The notes: generated by a model from the sequence alone, not told the origin. Numbered from the stretch's first letter, positions 8,498 through 17,370 are shown. The stretch: 64,000 nt of DNA from Desulfovibrio litoralis DSM 11393 (GCF_900143255.1 NZ_FRDI01000002.1:420851-484850), one strand, 5' to 3'. Numbers and translations: made by a program.

Positions 8498-9905
8498 TGT
8501 TTTGTTCTTTTATTCTATTAAGTTCTTTGTCTCGATTAAGTACTTTTATTCGATAGCTTTCTTGCATTTCTTTTCTCTGTTTTAATAATGCTTTCTTTTT
8601 GTTTTCGTCTGTTTCTAATTCGGCCAAGTCGCGAAGGCAATCGTCAAGGGCACCTGAATAGTGGTCAGGAACATCTTTTATTGATTTTTCAAACTTTTCC
8701 CTTGCTTGCTCTAATAATTCCTTCTTTTTACTTTTTTCTGTTTCAAGGGTTGATAAGCGACCAAAACAAAGCCCTAAAACATTCCACATAAATGGCTCAT
8801 CCGGCTCAATATCTAATGCTTTTTTAATGTTTTTTATTGCATATTCTAATCTTTTTTTCTTTTTCTCTGTGTCGCTTTCTATGTCGGTGGAGGTATAAAG
8901 AAAGATCCCTAACTCTCGATATAAAAAAGCATTTTCTTTATTAAGCTCTATTGCCTTTTCGTAGTTTGTTTTTGTTTCTTCAAGTAAGGCTTTTTTTTGA
9001 GTTTCATCTGTTTCTAGTTTAAATAAGTGGCTAATACAAGTGCTGAGAGAGGTTATCCCCTTACGCCTGAAAGGGTCAAGGTTTATTACTTGTTCATATT
9101 TTGATTTGGCTTCTTTTAATAAGGCTTTTTTTTGAGTTATATCTTTTTCATATTCAGCTAACCGCTCTATACATTTGCCCAGTTTTTGAAATGCCTCGGC
9201 ATTATTGGGGTTAAGCTTTATGGCGTTTTCATATTCTAACATTTTCTCAAGGTTTGATAAATGACCAAAATAACGCCCTAAAAGATCATATGTCAATGGG
9301 TCTTTCGGATTAATATCACATGCTTTTTTAATGTTTTCTATTGCGTATTCTAATCTTTTTTTCTTTTTCTCTGTGTCGCTTTCTATGTTTATGGAGGCAG
9401 AAAGAAAGGTGCCTAACTCTCGATATAAAGTGGGGTTTTTCTTATTAAGCTTTATTGCCTTTTCGTAGTTTGTTTTTATTTCTTCAAGTAAGGCTTTTTT
9501 TTGAGTTTCATCTGTTTCAAGTTTAGCGAACTTGTAATAAATACAAGCATTAAGACGGCGCACTACCTCAATATTATTAGGGTCAAGCTTTATTGCTTGT
9601 TCATATTTTGATTTGGCTTCTTTTAATAAGGCTTTTTTTTGAGTTATATCTTTTTCATATTCAGCTAACCGCTCTATACAGTTGCCCAGTTCTTGAAATG
9701 CCTCGGCATTATTGGGATTAAGCTTTATGGCGTTTTCATATTTTATCTTTTTTTCTCGTAATAATAATGCCTGCTTTTCTAATAATTCCTGTTTTTTACT
9801 TGAATTTGTTACTCTTTTATTGAAATGAGCCTCTTTGGTCTGACAAAGCCCAACGTTGACTCCGAGTTGTAATAAAGCACAGATTAAAAATATTCGTAAA
9901 AACAT
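8487..9905 (-). CDS. Secreted TPR-repeat protein with internal duplication (long paralogue)
   Basis: 472 residues from the ATG at 9905, which has AAAGGAC six bases upstream. A longer frame to 9944 adds 13 residues before the signal peptide and lacks support. The signal peptide MFLRIFLICALLQLGVNVGLC is followed by many TPR units. The body is two successive copies of a 169-residue block, each beginning YENAIKLNPNNAEAFQ and containing 'ERLAEYEKDITQKKALLKEA' and 'SDTEKKKKRLEYAI', plus a further C-terminal TPR segment. Long stretches are identical at DNA level, so the duplication is recent. An envelope or periplasmic scaffold role is inferred; no catalytic motif is seen. The methyltransferase gene overlaps its end. 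Confidence 0.8.
   Translation of the reverse strand: MFLRIFLICALLQLGVNVGLCQTKEAHFNKRVTNSSKKQELLEKQALLLREKKIKYENAIKLNPNNAEAFQELGNCIERLAEYEKDITQKKALLKEAKSKYEQAIKLDPNNIEVVRRLNACIYYKFAKLETDETQKKALLEEIKTNYEKAIKLNKKNPTLYRELGTFLSASINIESDTEKKKKRLEYAIENIKKACDINPKDPLTYDLLGRYFGHLSNLEKMLEYENAIKLNPNNAEAFQKLGKCIERLAEYEKDITQKKALLKEAKSKYEQVINLDPFRRKGITSLSTCISHLFKLETDETQKKALLEETKTNYEKAIELNKENAFLYRELGIFLYTSTDIESDTEKKKKRLEYAIKNIKKALDIEPDEPFMWNVLGLCFGRLSTLETEKSKKKELLEQAREKFEKSIKDVPDHYSGALDDCLRDLAELETDENKKKALLKQRKEMQESYRIKVLNRDKELNRIKEQNNAK
8727..9740 (-). repeat. 507-base tandem duplication inside the TPR gene
   Basis: Two in-frame copies, about 9234-9740 and 8727-9233, offset by exactly 507 bases (169 codons). 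The segment coding for 'EQ-KYSKAEKLLAKKQTI' read in reverse is near-identical, with AAGGCTTTTTTTTGAG occurring at 9121 and again at 9628. The copies have diverged elsewhere, for example in the ANNxxx turn regions. Confidence 0.85.
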
Positions 9906-10207
9906 AAATTGTCCTTTAATTTGGTATTGAGCTTGGAATATCAATGTTGATAAATCATATTTTTATTTGGTTTTGTCAAATTTTTATCTAGTGGTTGACA
10001 ATACAATAAAAATATACAAAGATGAAATGTTATAAATTAATATTTTATCTTTATCAGTATCATTGACAATAAATTTAAAATATGTGTATAATAAAATCAA
10101 ATAGATAAAGCTATTAATTATAATGATTGTGAATATAGCGTTAGGTATTAACGTGAAATATACTGTTTATAAATTATGATATTTTTTTAGGTTGGTATGA
10201 AATAAGT
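9906..10207. other. Divergent intergenic region with diguanylate cyclase promoter
   Basis: Very AT-rich gap between the minus-strand TPR gene and the plus-strand cyclase. Besides the promoter at 10063-10092 and the TPR ribosome binding site I see nothing else. Confidence 0.6.
10063..10092 (+). promoter_or_regulatory. Sigma-70-type promoter of the diguanylate cyclase gene
   Basis: TTGACA (10063-10068), an 18-base spacer and a perfect TATAAT (10087-10092), predicting a leader of about 108 bases before the ATG at 10208. Confidence 0.65.
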
Positions 10208-11737
10208 ATGGAAAAAATGTTACTTTTTGCCTCGGGCTTATCAGTTGCGATAAGCTTTTTTGTTTGTGTGGTTTCAATTTATAAAAAAGATACGCAAAAA
10301 TCCGCTTATTTTAACCTTCTTGCTGTAGCCACTACTTTTTATTTACTGGGTAACTTTTTAGAAATAGCTAGCCACTCAGTAGAAGCCGCAATAGTCGGCG
10401 TTAAAGTCGCTTATATTGGGCGTCCCTTTATTCCCGCATTATGGTTTTTGTGTGTTAGAGAATATTGCGGAAAGGCAATTAATGATATATTTTCCATTGC
10501 TGTTATTATGTTTGTTCCTATTGTTATTACGATCCTTGCTTATACTTGGGAAAGTAACCAACTTTTATTTGAAAGCTTTCAATATCAATCAGATAAAACA
10601 ATTAGCCAACTGAGTTATGTTCAGGGGCCTGTATATTTATTAAAACAACTTTATTTGTATACGTTTAATGCCCTTGGGTTTCTTACTATTTTTTTTAGTT
10701 ATCTAAATGGAACAAAACGCTTTAGGCAACAGGCGATCTTTTTCTTTATTTCTATGTTGATTCCTGTTTTTACGACTGCAAGCTATGTTATAACGATAGG
10801 AACTTATTATCTTGATATTACTGCTTATGGTTTATCTTTTACAATGGTTTTATTTTTTTGGGCAATGAGACATTATGGTATAGAAAATTTTTCTTCTATA
10901 ATTAAAGACAGCGTAATAGACTCTATGCACGAAGGGGTTATTGTTTTTGACAAAGATGGCATCTATATGGAGTCAAACAAAACTATTAAAGAGATTTTTC
11001 CTGAAGTTAAAGATGTGCGTATAGGTACAAGTATTTCTGAAATGGAGTATCTCCCTTTTGATGCAACCATTTTAGACTCGAAAGACGGTCATTTAAAAGA
11101 GTTTTCCAGAAAATCTAATGATTGCATCAGAACATATAGTCTTTCTGTCGCACACGTTAAACAAGGCTCTTATTTAATTGGACATAGTGTTATTATTTAC
11201 AATATTACAGCGTTTAAATCAATGCTGACAGAACTTGAAGTAAAAGCTCATACTGATAACTTAACCAATATATATAACAGAGGCTTTTTCTTTGAAAAAA
11301 GTCGTTATGAAATACAACAAGCGAAACGTGCGAATAACCCGTTAAGCTTGATTATGTTTGATTTAGACCATTTTAAAAAAATAAACGACAATTACGGACA
11401 CCCTTATGGGGATTATGTTTTGAGAACCATAGCATTAATTGGTGGTCAAAACTTAAGAAAAACAGATGTTTTCGGACGTTACGGTGGAGAAGAATTTGCG
11501 GTTGTCTTGCCTAACACCAACATCGAAGGTGCTGTTTTAAAAGCAGAAACAGTCAGAAAAAAAATAGAAACCTACATTTTTGAGTTTGAAGGTGTTCACA
11601 CGAAGGTAACAGCCAGCTTTGGAGTTTCCGAACTGAATAAATTTATGGGTGAAGAAGCCTTGGAATTAATGATTAAACAGGCAGACGAAAACTTATATAA
11701 AGCAAAAGAACAAGGCAGAAACAGGGTCGTTTCTTAG
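10208..11737 (+). CDS. Membrane-bound diguanylate cyclase (7TM-PAS-GGDEF)
   Basis: 509 residues. The N-terminal 225 residues form about seven hydrophobic helices, as in the 7TM sensor region of many histidine kinases and cyclases. A PAS-like linker follows (about 235-340, 'DSMHEGVIVFDKDGIYMESN'). The C-terminal domain runs from about 345 to 509 and has the active-site signature RYGGEEF. An RxxD product-inhibition site (RKTD) sits five residues before it, so the enzyme should be catalytically competent and subject to c-di-GMP feedback. Family role: two GTP to cyclic di-GMP at the inner membrane face. The ATG at 10208 has only a weak upstream AGGTTGG. A decayed copy of the last about 70 coding bases lies beyond the autotransporter at 14769. 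Confidence 0.92.
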   Translation: MEKMLLFASGLSVAISFFVCVVSIYKKDTQKSAYFNLLAVATTFYLLGNFLEIASHSVEAAIVGVKVAYIGRPFIPALWFLCVREYCGKAINDIFSIAVIMFVPIVITILAYTWESNQLLFESFQYQSDKTISQLSYVQGPVYLLKQLYLYTFNALGFLTIFFSYLNGTKRFRQQAIFFFISMLIPVFTTASYVITIGTYYLDITAYGLSFTMVLFFWAMRHYGIENFSSIIKDSVIDSMHEGVIVFDKDGIYMESNKTIKEIFPEVKDVRIGTSISEMEYLPFDATILDSKDGHLKEFSRKSNDCIRTYSLSVAHVKQGSYLIGHSVIIYNITAFKSMLTELEVKAHTDNLTNIYNRGFFFEKSRYEIQQAKRANNPLSLIMFDLDHFKKINDNYGHPYGDYVLRTIALIGGQNLRKTDVFGRYGGEEFAVVLPNTNIEGAVLKAETVRKKIETYIFEFEGVHTKVTASFGVSELNKFMGEEALELMIKQADENLYKAKEQGRNRVVS

Positions 11738-11797
11738 GTTCTTTTTAAATTATGGCTATACTTTAATCTTATTATTATAAATAAGTTTAAAGTATAT
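11669..11797 (+). repeat. Direct repeat A: 3' end of the cyclase gene and flank
   Basis: This segment (ATGATTAAACAGGCAGACGA onwards, through the stop codon and the following ATAAATAAGTTTAA) matches the segment starting at 14769 with scattered differences. The autotransporter gene lies exactly between the two copies. Confidence 0.7.
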
Positions 11798-11941
11798 GCA
11801 ATATGTTAACTCGTTTAGCGTTTTTTTGTTGTTGTTTGTAAATCTTTGTGATAAATCGATAAATATATCAAGTAAAATATAATTATCAATTTATCATTTT
11901 TTTTATATAGCGAGTCTAAGATAACGAGGCATGTAAGTATA

Positions 11942-14710
11942 ATGTTAAATTTAAAGTACTTAAATAAAATAATTTTATGTTGTTTGGGCGTAGGCTTAAT
12001 AATTTTTGCTTCTTTGTTAAGCGTTAAGCCTCTAAAAGCTACAACAATAGACTATGATGGTAACAGTGCCTTGTTACAAACAGCTCCAGCGTGGGTAGGA
12101 TCAGGAAGGACCTTCTCTCTTTTTCCTGGGACAACGGCTAGCCCTCTTGGTGCAAATAATATAATCAACATTAATTTTGCTGCTGGCACAAACCCTAATT
12201 ATGTGTTTGGTGGACTCAGCCAAGCAGGATCGGCTTATAATAACAGCGTAACTATGACTCTTGGTACTGTTGCTGTGGATATCTACGGTGGCTGGAGTAG
12301 TTCCGGTAATGCTTACTCTAATAGCGTAACTATGAGCGGTGGTACTGTTACAGGACACATCTATGGTGGCTATAGCATAACTGGTGCGGCTTATTCTAAC
12401 AGCGTAACTATGAGTGGCGGTACTGCAAAGCAAAGTATTTTTGGTGGATATGTTAATTCCGGAAGCAAAGATGCTTATAATAATAACGTAACTATGATTG
12501 ACGGTACTGTTACTTGGGATATTTACGGTGGATATGTTTATACTGGTACTGGCTCGGCTCATGATAACAGCGTAGAAATGCATAAAGGTACTGTTAGAGA
12601 CCTGTATGGAGGTTATGCTGCTTTTGGCACAGATGGTGATGTTTATAATAACAGCGTAACTATGAGTGGTGATACTTCTACTGCAAGAAACGTTTACGGT
12701 GGTAATAGCTATGACGGTAACGCTTATTCTAACCGTGTAAATATAATTGATGGTACTGTTATTTCTGCTATCTACGGTGGTTATGTTGAGGACGGTGGTA
12801 GTGCCTATGATAACAGCATAAGCATGAGTGGTGGTGCGGAATATAATCTTTATGGTGGCTATGTTAATGATGGTACTGGCAACGCTTATAATAATAGTGT
12901 AACCATGAGTGGTGGTACTGATTGGAATATCTACGGTGGTTATGTTAACGATGGTACAGGAGAAGCTTATTCTAACACTGTATATATGAATAAAGGTATT
13001 GTTAATGAAAATATCTACGGTGGCTATATTGATAGAGGCGACGGTTCGGCCAAGGACAACAGCGTATATATGAATGGTGGTACTGTTACTAAAAATATCT
13101 ATGGCGGTTTTGTTCATGACGGAGACGGAAACGCTAATAACAACAGCGTGATTGTGAATGATGGTATTGTTAATGGGTTGATCTACGGTGGCTATATTGA
13201 AAGCGGAACCGGAAACGCTAATAACAACAGCGTAAGTATTAGTGGTGGTACTGTTTTTCAAAACATCTACGGTGGCTATGTTGAATCCGGAAATGGTTCA
13301 GCAATAAATAATATTGTTAATATTTCAGGCTCGCCAACTTTCTCGCCAACTTTTGGGACTCTTCCTGCACTGTTTGGTGGTGGTACGAATTCTGGTTTTG
13401 GAGATTACAGAACTGGCAATACTTTAAATATTAGTAATAAAGGGCATAGAGTAGATTCAATACAAAACTTTGAAAATTATAACTTCTTATTACCGAGTGA
13501 TATTCAAAATAATAATGTAATAATGAGGGCGGATGATATTGATCTCGGCATTGATGCTAATATTGGTTTAGGTCTTGGTAAAAATTCCTATGCTTTAAAC
13601 AATCTAAAGCCGGGTGATAAAATTATTTTATTATCTAGCCAAAATGCACTAGTAGGGAATATTACCAACCAAGGTTCCACTACTTATAACGGAATTCTTA
13701 CTTCTTATAACTTCAATTTTCCTATAAATCAAAGTGCTCATGAAATTTATATTACCTTAGACTCATTAGAAGTTTCCCCTAACGCTAAAACTTTTTCTGA
13801 GGGGAGAGCCGGGGAGTTTGCCTTTATTAACCAAGGCGGAGATTTAGTGAGCAAGCAGGGTTTACAGAGTGCTATTGATGTTACTCAGCGAAGTGGAATT
13901 TATCATTTTGGCACTATGTCTGTTGGTTCTTCTCGTTATGAAACCGGTTCGCATGTTGATATAGACGGTTTTTCTCTTGTCTCGGGGCTCAGTGCAGGCA
14001 GTCAGCTTTGTTTTGGCAGGCTTGTAGTTGGTGCTTTTCTTGAAGTAGGTCAAGGCAATTATGATTCTTATAATAGTTTTACTGCGACAGCGATTGAAGG
14101 TAATGGGAATACTACTTATTATGGTGGCGGTATTTTGGCTCATTATGAGTTGAAAGATGAGGGTCAGCCAAGCTTTGCTTATATTGACTTTTCCGCTCGC
14201 TTAGGTAGAGCCGATATAGATTTTAGCACAAATGATCTGGCTGATATAACTGTAAAATATGACAGTGCATCTCGCTATTATGGTTTACACACCGGGCTTG
14301 GTTATATTTGGCAAATTAATAAAGAGACTAGCTTAGATGTATCAACAAAATATCTTTGGACTCTTCAAGAGGGTGATAGTGTTGATATTTTAGGCGATGA
14401 ACTAAAATTTCATGATACTTATTCTCAGCGGTGGCGTAACGGCGTAAGATTAAATTATAAACTAGAGAACAATGCCACTCCTTATATCGGGGCTTCCTAT
14501 GAATATGAGTTTGACGGAGAAGTAAAAGCCTCAACAAAAATCGGCAATGTAAACACCCCAAGCTTAAAAGGCGGAACAGGGATAGGCGAACTTGGTATAA
14601 TTATTAAGCCTATGATTAATCATGATTTTAGCGTTGACCTTGGTGTGCAGGGTTATACCGGAGTGCGTGAAGGTGTTAGTGGTAGCTTGCAAATGAAATA
14701 TGAGTTTTAA
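11942..14710 (+). CDS. Autotransporter with tandem-repeat passenger domain
   Basis: 922 residues. A long signal peptide (about 1-34, ending KPLKA) is followed by a passenger of about 15 tandem units from residue about 85 to 485, each with a core like NSVTMSGGTV-x-IYGGYV. Next comes a linker and a C-terminal beta-barrel (about 650-922) ending in LQMKYEF, the usual terminal aromatic outer-membrane signal. Family knowledge: type V autotransporters thread or expose the passenger through their own barrel, and glycine-rich repeats of this type are expected to fold as a beta-helix. It is probably a surface adhesin or host-contact protein; that role is inference. Upstream is a GAGG-type binding site at 11926 with a long spacing. 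The gene is bracketed by two copies of the cyclase 3' end, and the repeats are also strong at DNA level, favouring length variation. Confidence 0.9.
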   Translation: MLNLKYLNKIILCCLGVGLIIFASLLSVKPLKATTIDYDGNSALLQTAPAWVGSGRTFSLFPGTTASPLGANNIININFAAGTNPNYVFGGLSQAGSAYNNSVTMTLGTVAVDIYGGWSSSGNAYSNSVTMSGGTVTGHIYGGYSITGAAYSNSVTMSGGTAKQSIFGGYVNSGSKDAYNNNVTMIDGTVTWDIYGGYVYTGTGSAHDNSVEMHKGTVRDLYGGYAAFGTDGDVYNNSVTMSGDTSTARNVYGGNSYDGNAYSNRVNIIDGTVISAIYGGYVEDGGSAYDNSISMSGGAEYNLYGGYVNDGTGNAYNNSVTMSGGTDWNIYGGYVNDGTGEAYSNTVYMNKGIVNENIYGGYIDRGDGSAKDNSVYMNGGTVTKNIYGGFVHDGDGNANNNSVIVNDGIVNGLIYGGYIESGTGNANNNSVSISGGTVFQNIYGGYVESGNGSAINNIVNISGSPTFSPTFGTLPALFGGGTNSGFGDYRTGNTLNISNKGHRVDSIQNFENYNFLLPSDIQNNNVIMRADDIDLGIDANIGLGLGKNSYALNNLKPGDKIILLSSQNALVGNITNQGSTTYNGILTSYNFNFPINQSAHEIYITLDSLEVSPNAKTFSEGRAGEFAFINQGGDLVSKQGLQSAIDVTQRSGIYHFGTMSVGSSRYETGSHVDIDGFSLVSGLSAGSQLCFGRLVVGAFLEVGQGNYDSYNSFTATAIEGNGNTTYYGGGILAHYELKDEGQPSFAYIDFSARLGRADIDFSTNDLADITVKYDSASRYYGLHTGLGYIWQINKETSLDVSTKYLWTLQEGDSVDILGDELKFHDTYSQRWRNGVRLNYKLENNATPYIGASYEYEFDGEVKASTKIGNVNTPSLKGGTGIGELGIIIKPMINHDFSVDLGVQGYTGVREGVSGSLQMKYEF
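12203..13390 (+). repeat. Passenger-domain repeat array (about 15 units of 75-100 bases)
   Basis: The array is read from the protein: units end in [IVL][YF]GG[YFWN] and contain NSV-x-M-SGGT. Many share the DNA words AATAACAGCGTAACTATGAG and ATCTACGGTGG. Unit lengths vary by one to several codons while keeping frame. This is a coding array without uniform spacers, so it is not CRISPR. Confidence 0.85.
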
Positions 14711-14768
14711 ATCGTCCCAAATAATATAAATAAATTTCGCTAATACTTTTTGGGTATGCAGTTCTTCC

Positions 14769-14880
14769 ATGATCAAACAGGCAGATGAAAACTGATATAA
14801 AGCAAAAGACCAAGACAGAAACAGGGCATAAACAGAGCGGTTTCTTAATATTGTTTTGCTATTGATAAATAAGTTTAATC
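14769..14880 (+). pseudogene. Decayed copy of a diguanylate cyclase 3' end (direct repeat B)
   Basis: From 14769 the sequence reads ATGATCAAACAGGCAGATGA, then AAC-TGA, AAAGCAAAAGACCAAGACAG and so on to CGGTTTCTTAA. This aligns with the last about 23 codons of the cyclase gene (11669-11737), but has a premature TGA, a short insertion near the end and several substitutions. The similarity continues into the shared flank GATAAATAAGTTTAA. It encodes nothing functional. It abuts the 3' end of the broken gene at 14875-16116. Confidence 0.7.
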
Positions 14881-15309
14881 TTTTTGTTCTGAAAAATTGT
14901 AAACAGAAAGGGGCAGAGCGTTTAAAACCATACGTTTTTTCCCGCTTTGTACCAATGCTTCTGCTCCGTTTTGAGTCTGACGCAAGCCGATTATTTTAAG
15001 AGGCGTTTCCGAGAGCTTTTTATATTGAATATTTAAACAGCACCAAGTCGGAATCGTATCGCTCTCTTTTTGAATTTTATACCAGATAAGCGGATATTCA
15101 TCGCCAACCAGAAGAAAGTCTTTTAATATGCACAATTCTCCTTTTTTTAGCTTGCCTGTTTGAGTTGTTCTGTCTCCGGGGGTTGAGTAAAGCGGAATAT
15201 CTTCCCCGGCAACAAAGAAAAGAGTTTTTTCTCCCCAATAATCTTCAAGGGTATGACAACTTATGTCTGTAATTTTACCCTGTTGGTTAAAATGTACAAA
15301 ACGGGCAAG
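14875..15309 (-). pseudogene. Displaced 3' half of the exported protein gene (after in-frame TAA)
   Basis: Directly after the TAA of the 268-codon frame (15310-15312), the same reading frame stays open for 144 further codons, to a stop at 14875. The translation is protein-like from its first residue (LARFVHFNQQGKITDIS, then GEKTLFFVAGEDIPLYSTPG and KLKKGELCILKDFLLVGDE), resembling an SH3-like domain. No ATG with a ribosome binding site opens it; the only nearby candidate is TTG at 15135, with GGAG just 2 bases away, well inside the conserved-looking part. The simplest reading is that a single nonsense change split a 413-codon gene. Readthrough or a sequencing error cannot be excluded. Confidence 0.65.
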
Positions 15310-16116
15310 TTAAAACATATTATACGCCTCGGCATAATAGGAAATTTTTATTTCTTTACATAAAAAATATTGAGAACCGTTAAAACACCACTGTTCAACA
15401 TCAAAGAACGGTCCGTTCCATGCAGAAGCGGTTAATATTTTTTTCTCAGCATTAAAACCTGGTTGAAAAGTTATACCATTGTTAAACAAAAGGGAATATT
15501 CATATTCTTCGTGAAAAGGTGGAAAGTTTTTTGTATCAAAAGGCATAAATAGAGGTTTTCCGTCTTTATTTTTTCTATCCCAATCTATCAATTTGAATTT
15601 TGAGGTGCCTGAACCAATTGCCGCTTGTTCTACAACAAAAAAATCAGGTTTTTGGTCAAAATCAATATCATCTGTCCAAAGAAAAGTTTTAGGCCAATCT
15701 TCTGCTTCAATCGGAGTAATTTTTGTCAGATGTTTTTTTTTACCACCTGATAAAACGAATAAATTGTTATCTCGATATTCTATGCTAATGTTTGTCCATT
15801 TATACAGGCTATGTTGCTCTCCGTTTTTATCAAAATAAAGATCATCAAGAGAACCGACGAAAAAACCACGAGCAGGTTCGGGAACAGAAAAATATTTTTC
15901 TAAAATCATTTTAGCTGCTTGCTTTTCTTTAAGATCTTTTGCATCAATTTTAAGAAAAGGGTTGGTTTTTTCAGAAGATAACGCTTGAGAGCTGGGAACG
16001 CTTAAAAGTTGAGTGTTCGTTTTTGTTTCTGCGAGAACTGATAATGTGTTGTTTGAAAAAGAAATAAAGCACATAAAACAGATTGATATAATTATAGTTA
16101 TTTTCTTTTTAAACAT
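15310..16116 (-). CDS. Exported protein of unknown function, probably truncated by an in-frame stop
   Basis: 268 residues with a clear signal peptide (MFKKKITIIISICFMCFISF, cleavage near VLAE). The mature part alternates acidic loops and short strands ('TDDIDFDQKPDFFVVEQA', 'TASAWNGPFFDVEQWCFNGS'), which resembles proteins often annotated as XAC2610-related or FG-GAP-like; this is a weak family guess. The frame stops at TAA after YAEAYNMF, yet continues in frame for 144 codons (14875-15309). The intact ancestor probably had about 413 residues with a C-terminal SH3-like domain. The ribosome binding site is weak. If truncated, the product may still be exported but would lack the C-terminal domain. 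Confidence 0.7.
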   Translation of the reverse strand: MFKKKITIIISICFMCFISFSNNTLSVLAETKTNTQLLSVPSSQALSSEKTNPFLKIDAKDLKEKQAAKMILEKYFSVPEPARGFFVGSLDDLYFDKNGEQHSLYKWTNISIEYRDNNLFVLSGGKKKHLTKITPIEAEDWPKTFLWTDDIDFDQKPDFFVVEQAAIGSGTSKFKLIDWDRKNKDGKPLFMPFDTKNFPPFHEEYEYSLLFNNGITFQPGFNAEKKILTASAWNGPFFDVEQWCFNGSQYFLCKEIKISYYAEAYNMF

Positions 16117-16359
16117 AATTTTAAATTCTACTCTAGCGTGTGTTTTATTGTTTGGGGAATAAATGCTTTGCCTGACAAATAAGAGGTGTTTTTTATCAAA
16201 TTAAAACAATCAAATCTAAAATAGACTTTTATTTTGTTTAAGATTATAACGAGAACTTCGATAAATAAAAGCAAAATAAATGTGTAATTATATTTTAATA
16301 AAAAACAAATTTTGCAATCCCTTGTAACTTTTCAGTTCTTAATAAAAATGGTGTATATT

Positions 16360-17370
16360 ATGAGTAAGTGTTTTATACCTCAAAAAGGATATGTTGAAAT
16401 ATTAACGCCTTATGAAACCCAAGTGGCTATTGGGCGTGTTAAAAGATTATTTGAAGATAGTTTAGCTTCTCGTCTAAACCTAAAAAGAGTTTCAGCACCG
16501 CTTTTTTTAAAGGCTAATACCGGTTTAAACGATGACTTAAATGGTGTTGAGCGTCCCGTTTCTTTTGATATTCTTGAAACAAAAAGTTATGCAGAAGTTG
16601 TGCATTCTCTTGCAAAATGGAAAAGAATTGCATTGCATCAATATGGTTTTTCTGTTGGCGAAGGGCTTTATACCGATATGAATGCGATTCGCCGAGACGA
16701 AGAAATGGACAATATTCACTCTATTTATGTTGATCAATGGGACTGGGAACGTATCATCGACGTGAATAATCGCAATATAGATTTTTTGAAAGGAATAGTT
16801 ACTCAGATTGTTGATGCTATTTGTGATACCCATGATATAATTCAAAGTTTTTTTCCAAAACTTAAGGGAAGTCTGACGAGAAAAGTTAGCTTTATTACGA
16901 CGCAAGAGCTTGAAGACCTGTACCCAAATCTTTCCTCTCAAGAGCGTGAACATGCTTATCTTAAAACTCATAAAACCGCTTTTATTATGCAAATCGGCGA
17001 TGTGTTAAAATCGGGCGTAAAACATGATGGAAGAGCACCTGATTATGATGATTGGGCGTTAAACGGCGACCTTTTGTTTTGGGACGAACTCTTGGAGTGT
17101 GCACTTGAAATTTCTTCTATGGGACTTAGAGTTGATGCGAAATCTCTTGATGAACAGTTAAGCAAAGCCGGTTGTGATGATCGTAGAACACTTAATTTTC
17201 ACAAAGCTTTACTTGAAGGAAGCTTGCCTCTTACAATAGGTGGAGGAATTGGGCAATCAAGGCTTTGTATGTTGTTATTGGAAAAAATTCATATTGGTGA
17301 AGTGCAAGTTTCAGTTTGGGATCAAGAAACTGAAGCAAGCTGTAAACAAGCAGGCATCAGGCTTTTATAG
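16360..17370 (+). CDS. asnA: Aspartate--ammonia ligase (asparagine synthetase A)
   Basis: 336 residues from the ATG at 16360, the normal AsnA length. Signatures include GLNDDLNGVERPVSFD, VVHSLAKWKRIALH, GEGLYTDMNAIRRDE, YVDQWDWE and the C-terminal GGGIGQSRLCMLLL, matching the class-II tRNA-synthetase-like fold of AsnA. It makes asparagine from aspartate, ATP and free ammonia in the cytoplasm. Upstream in-frame starts at 16312 and 16348 add a hydrophobic leader not found in the family; none of the starts has a strong Shine-Dalgarno. The N-terminal GLNDDLNGVERPV form resembles the Firmicutes/Bacteroidetes type more than the enterobacterial one, a possible sign of transfer (inference). A terminator follows 28 bases after the stop. 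Confidence 0.95.
   Translation: MSKCFIPQKGYVEILTPYETQVAIGRVKRLFEDSLASRLNLKRVSAPLFLKANTGLNDDLNGVERPVSFDILETKSYAEVVHSLAKWKRIALHQYGFSVGEGLYTDMNAIRRDEEMDNIHSIYVDQWDWERIIDVNNRNIDFLKGIVTQIVDAICDTHDIIQSFFPKLKGSLTRKVSFITTQELEDLYPNLSSQEREHAYLKTHKTAFIMQIGDVLKSGVKHDGRAPDYDDWALNGDLLFWDELLECALEISSMGLRVDAKSLDEQLSKAGCDDRRTLNFHKALLEGSLPLTIGGGIGQSRLCMLLLEKIHIGEVQVSVWDQETEASCKQAGIRLL

Noticed and set aside
8727..9740. Possible CRISPR or phage repeat in the TPR region
   Set aside because: Repeats are long, in frame and coding; there are no unique spacers or cas genes.
12101..13261. 386-codon open frame antisense to the autotransporter
   Set aside because: It mirrors the passenger repeats, giving a protein of near-monotonous I/T/S/N units with no start signals. 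It is a shadow of biased codon use.
15310..15312. Selenocysteine or other recoding at the stop codon of the exported protein gene
   Set aside because: The stop is TAA, not TGA, and no hairpin suited to recoding is evident. A nonsense mutation is simpler.
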